64,000 nucleotides of DNA from Massilia kyonggiensis (GTDB lineage: Bacteria; Pseudomonadota; Gammaproteobacteria; Burkholderiales; Burkholderiaceae_D), in contig NZ_JANUGY010000002.1 in the NCBI RefSeq assembly GCF_024756235.1, positions 248,001-312,000 of the forward strand. Reading direction: 5' to 3'. The notes under the pieces were generated by a model, which made no database searches, was not told the origin of the DNA, and saw only the letters and a list, made by a program, of their open reading frames with translations. Of the stretch, positions 56,499 to 64,000 are shown one piece after another (within the stretch, counting starts at the first letter, position 1; every line of letters begins with the position of its first letter). Both the position numbers and the translations under genes were made by a program.

Positions 56499-57781
56499 GC
56501 GGCCTCCCGGTTCTTGTCCTTGTCTGCGCCATCGGCCGGCAGCAGCAGTTCCGTGAACGCGGCCAGCTGGTCGTCCGGCGCGTCCTCGCCGAAGCGCTGC
56601 TGCCACAGGCGGCGGAAGATGTCGTCCGGCTGCAGTTGCGCGAGCTGGTCGAGGCTCAGCGCGGGCTCCACGCCGGCCGTCGTCACCACGCGCCGCGTCG
56701 GTTCGATCTTCGCGAGGCGCACGGGCTTGCCTTCCAGCGCGGCCTCGACCTGGGCGCGCAGGCCTGGCTCGGGCGCGTCGAGCAGCACGCGCACTTCCAG
56801 GTAGGGCCACACGTCGCGCGACAGGTCGGGCAGGTCGAGTGCGACCAGTTCCGCGATCGCCTGCTTGACGGGCGCCGGGCTGGCCGGCACGCGCAGCAGC
56901 TCGACGGCGCGCGGCACGTGCAGCGGTTCGATGGCGGCCGCGCGCGGGCCGTCCAGGTCGATGCGCAGCACCTGGTGCTTGTACCCCACCTCCGCGAACG
57001 ACAGGGGGAGGGGGCTGCCGGAATAGCGCAGGTGCTCCTGCTGGCCGACCCGCTGGGCCAGGTGCAGATGGCCCAGCGCGGCGTAGGCGACGTCCGGGCC
57101 GAACATCGACGCGGGCAGGGCCTCGGTGCCGCCGATGACGATGCGGCGCTCCGAATCGGGTGACGCATCCCCGCCGACCATGTGGCAATGGCCCATCGCG
57201 AGGATGGCCTGGCCCTCGGTGGCACGCTCGCGCGCCAGGTCGTACGCCTGCTGATAGAGCAGGCGGATGCCGGCCAGATAGGCGTCGAAGGCGTCGTCGC
57301 CCGGCGCCCCGGTGGCCACCGCGGCCACGCGCGGCACGTCGCCCGGCCGCAGGAACGGGATCGCCACGCACCAGGCTTTTACGTTCCCATCCTTGCCGGT
57401 CAGCGGCACGATAAAGCGCTCCAGGTCGATACTGCCCTCGGCGTCGCGCACGACGTGGCCCACGACGCGCGTCCCGTGCGCTTCCAGCAGCGGCCCCGGC
57501 GCTTCCAGCCGGCCCGGCGAATCGTGGTTGCCGGCGATGATGACGATGTCCAGTTGCGGCGCCCGCGCCCGGGCCTGCTGCAGGAAACGGTACAGCTGGC
57601 GCTGCGCCACGGCGGACGGGTTCGAATTGTCGAACACGTCGCCGGCGATCAGCAGGGCGTCCGCTTCCTCGGCCACGATCGTGTCGAGCAGCCAGTCGAG
57701 GAAGCACTGGTGTTCGTAGGTCCGGTCGAAATTGTGCAGGGTCTGGCCGAGGTGCCAGTCTGAGGTGTGCAGCAGCCGCAT
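56495..57781 (-). CDS. sbcD: Exonuclease subunit SbcD
   Basis: This 428-residue Mn-dependent nuclease of the Mre11 family has phosphoesterase motifs HTSDWHLGQTL, LLIAGDVFDNSNPS, IIAGNHDSPGRLE and GHCHMVGG, and a C-terminal capping and SbcC-binding region. It is the first gene of the sbcDC pair. A GAACG-type region and the divergent YcaQ-like gene lie upstream; no SOS box was recognised. Confidence 0.97.
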   Translation of the reverse strand: MRLLHTSDWHLGQTLHNFDRTYEHQCFLDWLLDTIVAEEADALLIAGDVFDNSNPSAVAQRQLYRFLQQARARAPQLDIVIIAGNHDSPGRLEAPGPLLEAHGTRVVGHVVRDAEGSIDLERFIVPLTGKDGNVKAWCVAIPFLRPGDVPRVAAVATGAPGDDAFDAYLAGIRLLYQQAYDLARERATEGQAILAMGHCHMVGGDASPDSERRIVIGGTEALPASMFGPDVAYAALGHLHLAQRVGQQEHLRYSGSPLPLSFAEVGYKHQVLRIDLDGPRAAAIEPLHVPRAVELLRVPASPAPVKQAIAELVALDLPDLSRDVWPYLEVRVLLDAPEPGLRAQVEAALEGKPVRLAKIEPTRRVVTTAGVEPALSLDQLAQLQPDDIFRRLWQQRFGEDAPDDQLAAFTELLLPADGADKDKNREAA

Positions 57782-57918
57782 GATCGTTAATCAGTCATCA
57801 ACAAGGGGTTGAGCCAGGGCGCCAACTATATCGCATGCGGCGAGATACTGTAAAAAAAACCAGTACTTTTTCGCCGCAAGCTGTACAAATGTTGATGAGA
57901 TGTCACTAGAATGTGCGG

Positions 57919-59154
57919 ATGAGCGAACCAATCCTGACTCCTGCTGTCGCCCGCAACCTCCACCTGGCGGCCCAGGGCATGCTGCAGGCGCGACGCGCCC
58001 GCGCCACGAAGGACGACGTGCTGGCCGCGATCCGCCGCATGGGCGTGTTGCAGATCGACACCATCAGCGTCGTCGCGCGCAGCCCGTATCTCGTGCTGTG
58101 GAGCCGCGTGGGCGACTACGATCCCGACTGGCTCGACCAGCTGCTGGCCGAGGGAAAACTGTTCGAGTACTGGGCCCACGAGGCGTGCTTCATCCCGATC
58201 GAGGATTACGGCCTGTACCGGCACCGGATGGTCGATCCCGGCTCGCTCGGCTGGAAATACGCGGGGACGTGGCTGGCGTCGCACCGGGACGAGGTCGAGC
58301 GCGTGCTGGCCCATATCCGCGCCAACGGGCCGGCCCGCTCGGCCGACTTCGAGCGCACGGACGGCAAGGCCGGCGGCTGGTGGGAATGGAAGCCGGAAAA
58401 ACGTGCGCTGGAAGTCCTGTTCACGACGGGGCAGCTGATGATCGCGCGCCGCCAGCAATTTCACCGCGTGTACGACCTGGCCGAGCGGGTGCTGCCCGGC
58501 TGGGATGACGCCCGCATGCCGTCGGTCGACGAGACGCGGCGCCGCTTCGTGCTGGACGCCGTGCGCGCGCTGGGCGTGGCGAAGGCGGCCTGGATCCCGG
58601 ACTATCACCGCACGAAGCCGCCGCACCTCGATCCGCAGCGGCTGGCCGACGAAGGCCTGCTGCTGCGCGCCCGCGTCGAGGGCTGGAAGGAGCCGGTCTA
58701 CGTCCATCCCGACCACGCGGCGCTGCTGGGGCAGGCCATCGATGGCGGGCTCCAGGCGACGGTCACCAGCGTGCTGTCGCCGTTCGATCCCATCGTCTGG
58801 GACCGGCGCAGGGCCCTCGACCTGTTCGGTTTCGATTACCGCCTGGAGTGCTACACGCCCGCCGAGAAACGGCGCTACGGTTATTTCACTCTCCCCCTGC
58901 TGCGGCGCGGGGCGCTCGTGGGCCGTGTGGATGCCAAGGCGCACCGCAAGTCCGGCGTGTTCGAGCTGAAGTCGCTCGTGCTCGAACCCGGTGTACGTGT
59001 GAGCGACCGGTTCGTACGCGACCTGGCCGCCGCGTTTACCCGCTGCGCGCGCTGGCACGGCTGTCCGCAGGTCGTGCTGGCGCATGCCGAGCCGGCCGGG
59101 CTCGCGGCGCCGCTGGCCGCCAAGCTGGGCCAGACGCTGGCGGCCGCCGCCTGA
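57919..59154 (+). CDS. YcaQ/AlkX-type DNA glycosylase (HTH_42 family)
   Basis: This 411-residue protein has tandem winged helices and matches the HTH_42/AlkZ family. The catalytic motif is QID (Q45-I46-D47 in MGVLQIDTIS), the Q-x-D form seen in E. coli YcaQ, which unhooks interstrand crosslinks, rather than the QxQ of AlkZ. Other marks are FEYWAHEACFIPIEDY and SPFDPIVWDRRRALDLFGFDY. It is divergent from sbcDC, so two DNA-repair units share one control region of 137 bases. Confidence 0.87.
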   Translation: MSEPILTPAVARNLHLAAQGMLQARRARATKDDVLAAIRRMGVLQIDTISVVARSPYLVLWSRVGDYDPDWLDQLLAEGKLFEYWAHEACFIPIEDYGLYRHRMVDPGSLGWKYAGTWLASHRDEVERVLAHIRANGPARSADFERTDGKAGGWWEWKPEKRALEVLFTTGQLMIARRQQFHRVYDLAERVLPGWDDARMPSVDETRRRFVLDAVRALGVAKAAWIPDYHRTKPPHLDPQRLADEGLLLRARVEGWKEPVYVHPDHAALLGQAIDGGLQATVTSVLSPFDPIVWDRRRALDLFGFDYRLECYTPAEKRRYGYFTLPLLRRGALVGRVDAKAHRKSGVFELKSLVLEPGVRVSDRFVRDLAAAFTRCARWHGCPQVVLAHAEPAGLAAPLAAKLGQTLAAAA

Positions 59155-59156
59155 CG

Positions 59157-59194
59157 CCGGGTACCCGTTTGTGATAGATCAAACGGGTACCCGG
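59157..59194 (+). terminator. Long perfect hairpin after the glycosylase gene
   Basis: A 15-base perfect stem (CCGGGTACCCGTTTG / CAAACGGGTACCCGG) with an eight-base loop TGATAGAT starts three bases after the stop codon. It lacks a downstream T-run. It may be a terminator or a dyad operator; the core TTTGTGATAGATCAAA resembles a CRP/FNR-type half-site pair. The remaining gap to 59373 shows no gene. Confidence 0.55.
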
Positions 59195-59373
59195 CCGGCC
59201 TCCTTACACTAGACCTTCCTTCAGGCCGAAACCAACCAGAGGATGCCTCGCAACCAGAGAGCCTCCCGGGCCTGTCAACAACGCTCCCATCGGACCCTGC
59301 ATAGCGCCGCGCATGCCATGCGGCCGGGGAGCGGATTTGTCGAACTCACTCGTGAGAAAAAGGTGGAGACCGA

Positions 59374-59970
59374 ATGCTGACATCGACTTATACCCTCGTC
59401 GCCCTGTCCGTCGAACAGACGACGGTGCGCGCGGCCCTGCAGTCGCTGCTCGACGAGCTGCGCGCGCTGCCGGGTGACTTCAGCACCCTGGCCGCTGGCC
59501 GGGCGGCACAGTTGTGCAGTGCCCTGCGCCAGGTGTACGACAACTGCCATTGGCGCAAGCTCGACAAGTTCCTCGTGCCGGCCCTGCGCCGCAGCACGGC
59601 GGCGGCCGACCCGCTGCTGGCGGAACTCGAACGGCTCAGCGGCCAGGCGGCCACCGCGATGGGCGCGGCCGAGGCCTGCGTCGGCGCGGCGGACCGTCCG
59701 GTGCCGCGCGACGTGTTCTGCGACGCCGTCGAGGGGTGCGTGGCGGCCCTGCGCTGCCGGCTGGAGCGCGAGGAACACGAGCTGTTTCCGCTGGCGCGCG
59801 CGGCGGTCGGCGGCGACGCGTGGTTCGCGATCGCCAACCAGATGCTCGCGCACGACGCGTATGCGCAGGAGCGGCGGGCCGATCCCCGGCGCCTGCGTCA
59901 CGAGCTGGTCGGACATGCCGGCCACGATGTGCAAGGGCGACGGCATGCGACGCTGACGGTTGCCCACTGA
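59374..59970 (+). CDS. Hemerythrin-like helical protein (tentative)
   Basis: This 198-residue protein is almost entirely helical by composition. A late helix carries LEREEHELFPLAR, which resembles the H-x-x-x-E helix of hemerythrin HHE domains; another possible ligand is in NCHWRKLDKFLVPALR. The full set of His/Glu ligands is not clear, so oxygen or iron binding is unproven. AAGGTGGAGA lies before the ATG. The gene stands alone between the YcaQ-like and DUF349 genes. Confidence 0.5.
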   Translation: MLTSTYTLVALSVEQTTVRAALQSLLDELRALPGDFSTLAAGRAAQLCSALRQVYDNCHWRKLDKFLVPALRRSTAAADPLLAELERLSGQAATAMGAAEACVGAADRPVPRDVFCDAVEGCVAALRCRLEREEHELFPLARAAVGGDAWFAIANQMLAHDAYAQERRADPRRLRHELVGHAGHDVQGRRHATLTVAH

Positions 59971-60085
59971 AGAATCGGCATTGTCAGTGGGAAATGATGA
60001 ACGATTGCTCGCACGCGCCAGGCTGGTGTCACGAGGCCATCAGGGTTCTTTGCTATGATGGCGATTTTGGAAGTGCGATTTCATC

Positions 60086-62731
60086 ATGTTCGAGTTCCTA
60101 TTCAAGCGGCCGGGCGACAAGCCCGGCGACAAGCCGGCCGGGCAGGGAGGACAGGCGGGGGCGCAAGCGGAACCGTCCGCGTCCGCCGCCACGCATTCGT
60201 CCAACCATCAACGCGCGGCCCAGGCTGAAAAGCTGGGTCGGATCGGGGATGATGAAGCCGCCGCGGTGGACTTCATCCTCCAATGCGAATTTTCCGAACT
60301 GCGGCTCGCTGCCGCCGAGTTCGTCCATAGCCCGGAACTGCTCGAGCGTGTGCACACCGCGATGCGCAACACCGATCGCCGCGTCGCCAAACTGATGCAG
60401 TCGCGCCTCGATGCGCACCGTCACCGCGAAGCGGAGCACCGGCGTGCACAGGCCGCCGTCGAGCAGGCCGAATCCCTCCTCAAGGACGCGTTGCTGACCC
60501 CGAACCACGTGGCCGAGCTGGACCGCAAATGGTCCGTGATTTCCGCGCCCGAGCTCGATGCCGCGTTCCAGACGGCGCGCGCCGCGCTGGCCCAGCGCCT
60601 GGAAGCGCAGGTGGCCCTGCAGCGCGCCATGATCGACCGCGTGGCCGCGTTGCGCCAGCTGGGTGGCGCCGGCCTGCCGGCTGCGGAACTGGCGCAGCGC
60701 CTGGACGCGTTGGTGCAGGCGCAGGACGAGGCGCTGCGTTCGCCCGAACATCCGTCGCTGCCGCGCGCCCTCGTGGCCGAATTCGCGGCCGGCATGGAGA
60801 AGCTGCGCGCCGGCCTGCTGGTGCAGGAAGCCGGCCAGGCTGCACTGGCTGCCCGCGCCGCATTCATCGACGCCCAGCAGGCGAAACCCGTTGCCGAGTT
60901 GAACGCGGAGACGCTGCGGCGCGAATGGAAGGCGCTGCCGCACCTGCCCCAGGACGAGCAGGCGGCCGAACTGCAGCGCCGCTTCGACGCGCTGCTGGCC
61001 ACGGTGCCGCAGCCCGAGCCGCGCAAGCCGAAAGAGCCGCGCGAGTCCAGGCCGGCACACGAAGGCGCTGCAAAAGCCCCCGTGAAAGAGGGCACCAAGG
61101 AGGGCACGAAGGACAACAGGCCGCGCGGCGCCGACCAGCATTTCATCGACACGATGGATGCGATGGAGGCCGCCCTGCAACAGGGTTCGCTGGGCGCCGC
61201 CGCCGACCACGACAAGACGCTGAAAGACGCGCGCGAAAAGGGCATGCGCCTGACGCCCGCGCAGTCCGACCGCCTGGCCCACCTGCGGGCCGAGCTCAAG
61301 CGCCTGTCCGACTGGGCGCGCTGGGGCGGCAACGTGTCGCGCGAGGAACTCATCAAGACGGTCGAGGCGTTGCCCACGCAAAACCTGTCGATGAGTGAGC
61401 TGGCCAAGAAGGTCGGCAGCATGCGCGACCGCTGGAAGGCGCTCGACAGCCTGTCCGGCGCCGCGCCGAAGAGCCTGTGGGAGCGGTTCGATGCCGCCTG
61501 CACGGCCGCCTATGCGCCGGCCGCGGCCCACTTCCGCCACCTGGCCGACGAACGCCATGCGAACGCGGCGCGCGGCCAGGCCCTCGTCGAGGAAGCGCAG
61601 GCCGAGATCGCGCGCCTGCGTGACGGCAGCGTCGAGTGGAAGCACGTGGCGGGCACGGTGCAGCGGCTGCGTCTCGCGTGGAGCCACCTGGGCGCCATCG
61701 ACCGCAAGGAAAAGAAGCGCCTGGACGCCTTGTTTACCGATGCGCTGAACGTGCTGCAGGGGCCGCTCGAAGAGCAGCGCAAGGCCGAGATGTCAGAGCG
61801 CGAAGCCATCATCGAGGAAGCGTCCGCCATCGATCCGCACGACCGCCACGCCATCGACACGATGCGCGCGCTGCAGCAACGTTGGCAGGAGCATGCGCGT
61901 GCGCTGCCGCTCGAACGCAAGAGCGAGCAGGCGCTGTGGCAGCGCTTCCGCGCCGTGTGCGACGACGTGTTCCAGCGCCGCAAGGAAACGATGCACGAGG
62001 CCGACATCGAACGCCGCGCCCACGAGGCAGCCAAGGAAGCCATCAGCGCGCGGCTGGAGGCGGCTGCCGCCGACGTGACGCCGGCCACGGTCGGCAAGCT
62101 GCTGCGCGATGCGCAGGCGGAATGGCAGGCGATCGGCCCGGTGCCGCGCGCGCATGAAGCCCGCGTGGAAAAACGCTTCCACGCGGCCGTGGCGCTCGTG
62201 CAGCAGCATGCCGACCAGGCACGCCGCGCCGCCGGCGTCGCCCAGGCGGGCATGTTGCGCGACAAGCTGCGGCTCGTGCACGAACTCGAGCAGGCCGTCG
62301 CGGCGGACCGGAACGGTGACACCGATTGGGATGCGCGCTGGTCCGCCTTGCCGCCCCTGGACGCCGACATGGAACGCACCCTGCGTACCCGTTTCGACGC
62401 GGCGCTGGCCGCGCTGCGCGGGAGCGCCGACCAAAAGGCCGCGTATGCGCGCACGCTGGAAGAGAATCGCGGCAAGCTGCTGCAAGAGCTGCTACGCCTG
62501 GAGATCGGCGCCGGCATCGACAGCGGCCCGGAATTCGCGCGCGAGCGCCTGAAACTGCAGGTCGAGGTGCTGCAATCGTCATTGAAATCGGGGCACGGCA
62601 GCGGCCGCGGCGCCCACGGCGGCGCGGCGGCGCAGTTGCGCGACCTGTGCGCGCTGCCGGCGCTCGTCGATGCGCGTACCGCGTCCCGGATCGAGCAGCT
62701 CGCGCTGCGTGTGGCCAAGGAGGGCAAGTGA
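60086..62731 (+). CDS. DUF349-domain protein
   Basis: This 881-residue charged helical protein has several DUF349 repeats. The repeat pattern is a helix ending R-W-K-A-L with a following L-W-E-R-F-x-A-A-C, for example RDRWKALDSL and SLWERFDAACTAAY, and later QRWQEHAR with ALWQRFRAVCDDVF. Such proteins are abundant cytosolic coiled-coil proteins of unknown function. A Pro/Lys-rich linker lies near 310-345. It overlaps moaE by four bases, so they are coupled, although no functional link is known. Confidence 0.88.
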   Translation: MFEFLFKRPGDKPGDKPAGQGGQAGAQAEPSASAATHSSNHQRAAQAEKLGRIGDDEAAAVDFILQCEFSELRLAAAEFVHSPELLERVHTAMRNTDRRVAKLMQSRLDAHRHREAEHRRAQAAVEQAESLLKDALLTPNHVAELDRKWSVISAPELDAAFQTARAALAQRLEAQVALQRAMIDRVAALRQLGGAGLPAAELAQRLDALVQAQDEALRSPEHPSLPRALVAEFAAGMEKLRAGLLVQEAGQAALAARAAFIDAQQAKPVAELNAETLRREWKALPHLPQDEQAAELQRRFDALLATVPQPEPRKPKEPRESRPAHEGAAKAPVKEGTKEGTKDNRPRGADQHFIDTMDAMEAALQQGSLGAAADHDKTLKDAREKGMRLTPAQSDRLAHLRAELKRLSDWARWGGNVSREELIKTVEALPTQNLSMSELAKKVGSMRDRWKALDSLSGAAPKSLWERFDAACTAAYAPAAAHFRHLADERHANAARGQALVEEAQAEIARLRDGSVEWKHVAGTVQRLRLAWSHLGAIDRKEKKRLDALFTDALNVLQGPLEEQRKAEMSEREAIIEEASAIDPHDRHAIDTMRALQQRWQEHARALPLERKSEQALWQRFRAVCDDVFQRRKETMHEADIERRAHEAAKEAISARLEAAAADVTPATVGKLLRDAQAEWQAIGPVPRAHEARVEKRFHAAVALVQQHADQARRAAGVAQAGMLRDKLRLVHELEQAVAADRNGDTDWDARWSALPPLDADMERTLRTRFDAALAALRGSADQKAAYARTLEENRGKLLQELLRLEIGAGIDSGPEFARERLKLQVEVLQSSLKSGHGSGRGAHGGAAAQLRDLCALPALVDARTASRIEQLALRVAKEGK

Positions 62732-63198
62732 AGAAGGATGTGACGGAAGTCCGGGTCGAGACCGCGGACTTCGACGTGAGCGCGGAAATCGCGCGCCTGC
62801 GCGCGGGCGATGCCCGCGTGGGGGCCGTGGTCAGCTTTGTCGGCACGGTGCGCGACATGAACGACGGCGACGACGTGGCCGAGCTGGAGCTGGAACATTA
62901 TCCGGGCATGACGGAACGGGCCCTGCACGACATCGTCGAGCAGGCGCGGGCGCGCTGGCCCCTGTACGGCGTCCTCGTGATCCACCGTATCGGGCCGATG
63001 CGGCCGCTGGACCAGATCGTCCTCGTGGCCTGCACGTCTGCCCACCGCGGCGAAGCGTTCGCCGCGTGCGAGTTCATCATGGACTACCTCAAGACCGATG
63101 CCCCGTTCTGGAAGAAGGAGCAGACGCCGAACGGTGCGCGCTGGGTCGATGCGCGCGTGACGGACGACACGGCCCGGGCCAAGTGGGCCAGCCGCTGA
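62728..63198 (+). CDS. moaE: Molybdopterin synthase catalytic subunit MoaE
   Basis: This 156-residue enzyme inserts sulfur into cyclic pyranopterin to make molybdopterin, using MoaD thiocarboxylate. Marks are AVVSFVGTVRDMNDGD, LELEHYPGMTERAL, VIHRIGPM and the active-site lysines in YLKTDAPFWKKE. The GTG start lies inside the stop codon of the DUF349 gene (GTGA). No moaD or moaA is in the window. Confidence 0.95.
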   Translation: MKKDVTEVRVETADFDVSAEIARLRAGDARVGAVVSFVGTVRDMNDGDDVAELELEHYPGMTERALHDIVEQARARWPLYGVLVIHRIGPMRPLDQIVLVACTSAHRGEAFAACEFIMDYLKTDAPFWKKEQTPNGARWVDARVTDDTARAKWASR

Positions 63199-63566
63199 GC
63201 TGGATCGCGGTCGCCGTCGGGGCGGCCCTCGGTGCCTGGCTGCGCTGGGGATTGACCCTCTTTCTCGGCCAGATGCACGCTCATATCCAGTTGGGGACGC
63301 TCGTCGCCAACCTCGTCGGCGGCTACCTGATCGGGCTGGCGCTGGGCTTCTTCGATGCCATGCCGGCCCTGTCCCCGGCCTGGCGCCTGTTCGTCATCAC
63401 GGGCTTTCTCGGCGGCCTGACCACGTTTTCCAGCTTTTCCGGCGAAGCCATGGTGCTGCTGCAACGGGGCCATTACGGCTGGGCGCTGGCCCATTCGGCG
63501 GTGCATCTGCTGGGGTCGATCGGCTGCTGCGTCGCAGGATATGCGACCTGGCGTGCCATCGCGTGA
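63183..63566 (+). CDS. crcB: Fluoride channel protein CrcB
   Basis: This 127-residue four-helix membrane protein forms a dual-topology dimer that exports fluoride. It has GAALGAWLRWGL, GTLVANLVGGYLIG with the asparagine of the pore, and GFLGGLTTFSSFSGE with the phenylalanine box. A GTG start at 63183 overlaps the end of moaE by 16 bases and gives the family N-terminus. No fluoride riboswitch was recognised. Confidence 0.94.
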   Translation: MGQPLSWIAVAVGAALGAWLRWGLTLFLGQMHAHIQLGTLVANLVGGYLIGLALGFFDAMPALSPAWRLFVITGFLGGLTTFSSFSGEAMVLLQRGHYGWALAHSAVHLLGSIGCCVAGYATWRAIA

Positions 63567-63648
63567 TACCGGCACGTCATTCGCTTGCGCGCAAAGTGCT
63601 CGGGCTGCAATCTGGCAATGTCCTAATTTTCATTGACCGGAGAACAGC

Positions 63649-64000
63649 ATGACCAAGCAACCGTCCGCACGCCCGAGCCCTGCCTTCGTCGGCGCATCCT
63701 GGGGCGCCATGATCGTCGGCATCCTGGCCTACCTCATCGGTTTATGGAATGCACAGATGCTGCTCAACGAGAAGGGCTATTACCTGACGATCCTGCTGTA
63801 CGGCTGCTTTGCCGCCGTGTCGCTGCAAAAGACCGTGCGCGACCGCGCCGAGGGCTTGCCGGTCACGGGCATGTATGTCGGCCTGTGCTGGACGTCGCTG
63901 ATGGCCGCCGTCGTGCTGCTGACCGTCGGCCTGTGGAATGCGACCTTGCTGCTCAGCGAAAAGGGGTTTTATGCGATGTCGTTCGTGCTGACGCTGTTCG
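63649..64000 (+). CDS. YiaA/YiaB-type inner-membrane protein, partial
   Basis: The first 117 residues are inside the window and the rest is cut off. Two repeated two-helix units are seen: [19 protein letters not shown] and, about 70 residues later, [17 protein letters not shown]. This L-W-N-A-x-x-L-L-x-E-K-G repeat is the YiaAB domain. The function is unknown. GGAGA lies six bases before the ATG. Confidence 0.85.
   Translation, partial: MTKQPSARPSPAFVGASWGAMIVGILAYLIGLWNAQMLLNEKGYYLTILLYGCFAAVSLQKTVRDRAEGLPVTGMYVGLCWTSLMAAVVLLTVGLWNATLLLSEKGFYAMSFVLTLF

Noticed and set aside
52623..56804. Plus-strand open frame of 1393 codons
   Set aside because: It is an antisense shadow of sbcC caused by high GC at third positions; composition is arginine-, glycine- and alanine-rich with no domain.
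52647..57707. A single 1686-codon minus-strand frame suggesting an sbcD-sbcC fusion
   Set aside because: The first 403 codons are out of frame with the real sbcD (56495-57781). sbcC starts at the GTG at 56498.

Overview
The window is one contiguous, very GC-rich stretch of bacterial chromosome. It looks like a betaproteobacterium of the order Burkholderiales, most likely Oxalobacteraceae of the Massilia/Telluria type. The reasons are an flhDC-mot-che supercluster with two cheY genes, the block DUF3460-scpA-panC, EarP paired with an EF-P carrying Arg32, and overall codon use. This placement is inference from gene content; no database was searched. No prophage, insertion sequence or CRISPR array was seen.

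Layout. 1-5.6 kb: a divergent EamA transporter and MocR regulator, a DUF606 transporter, a glutathione S-transferase and its divergent LysR regulator, and an exported protein that fuses a PheC-type cyclohexadienyl dehydratase to a gamma-class AroQ chorismate mutase. 5.6-9.8 kb (minus strand): an ECF42-type sigma factor with its usual companions (two DGPF/YCII proteins, a VOC protein, a SnoaL-like protein and a GyrI-like protein). 9.9-15.7 kb: htpG behind a good sigma-32 promoter, an acyltransferase, a small hydrolase, and the tryptophan-degradation genes kynA and kynU.

15.75-29.8 kb is the motility and chemotaxis region: flhD, flhC, a membrane-anchored methyltransferase, motA, motB, a CheZ-like protein, cheY1, cheA, cheW, cheR, cheD, cheB, cheY2 and cheZ, then an EAL-HDOD signalling protein and a convergent PilZ/YcgR-type brake. 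The 585-base gap before flhD holds the most unusual signal in the window. It is a tandem array, with a period of 75-78 bases, of four sigma-28 (FliA) promoter-like units. Three of them have near-perfect -35 and -10 elements at the exact 11-base spacing, each preceded by an A/T tract. FliA promoters normally lie downstream of FlhDC in the hierarchy, so an array pointing at flhDC suggests feedback, small RNAs or titration of FliA.

29.9-41.6 kb: panC, scpA, DUF3460, a FabMG-family protein, a small lipoprotein, metG, apbC, an RlmN paralogue, a 2H phosphoesterase, a GGDEF protein and gltX. 41.67-42.6 kb: eight tRNA genes (three Ala-GGC and five Glu-TTC) directly behind glutamyl-tRNA synthetase. 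42.66-52.6 kb: earP and efp, a Tat-type amidase, an MFS exporter, a TssQ-like lipoprotein with a pseudokinase-like membrane protein, dbpA, initiator tRNA, a methyltransferase and a 70-residue zinc-ribbon protein ending in HWHHHH. 52.6-64 kb: sbcCD, a YcaQ-type DNA glycosylase, a possible hemerythrin-like protein, a DUF349 protein, moaE, crcB and the start of a YiaA-like membrane protein.

A dispersed hairpin of about 39 bases, with arms of the type GGGGTCAGAGCCC/GGGCTCTGACCCC, occurs four times. It lies between flhD and flhC, before cheY1, after apbC, and inside the tRNA cluster.
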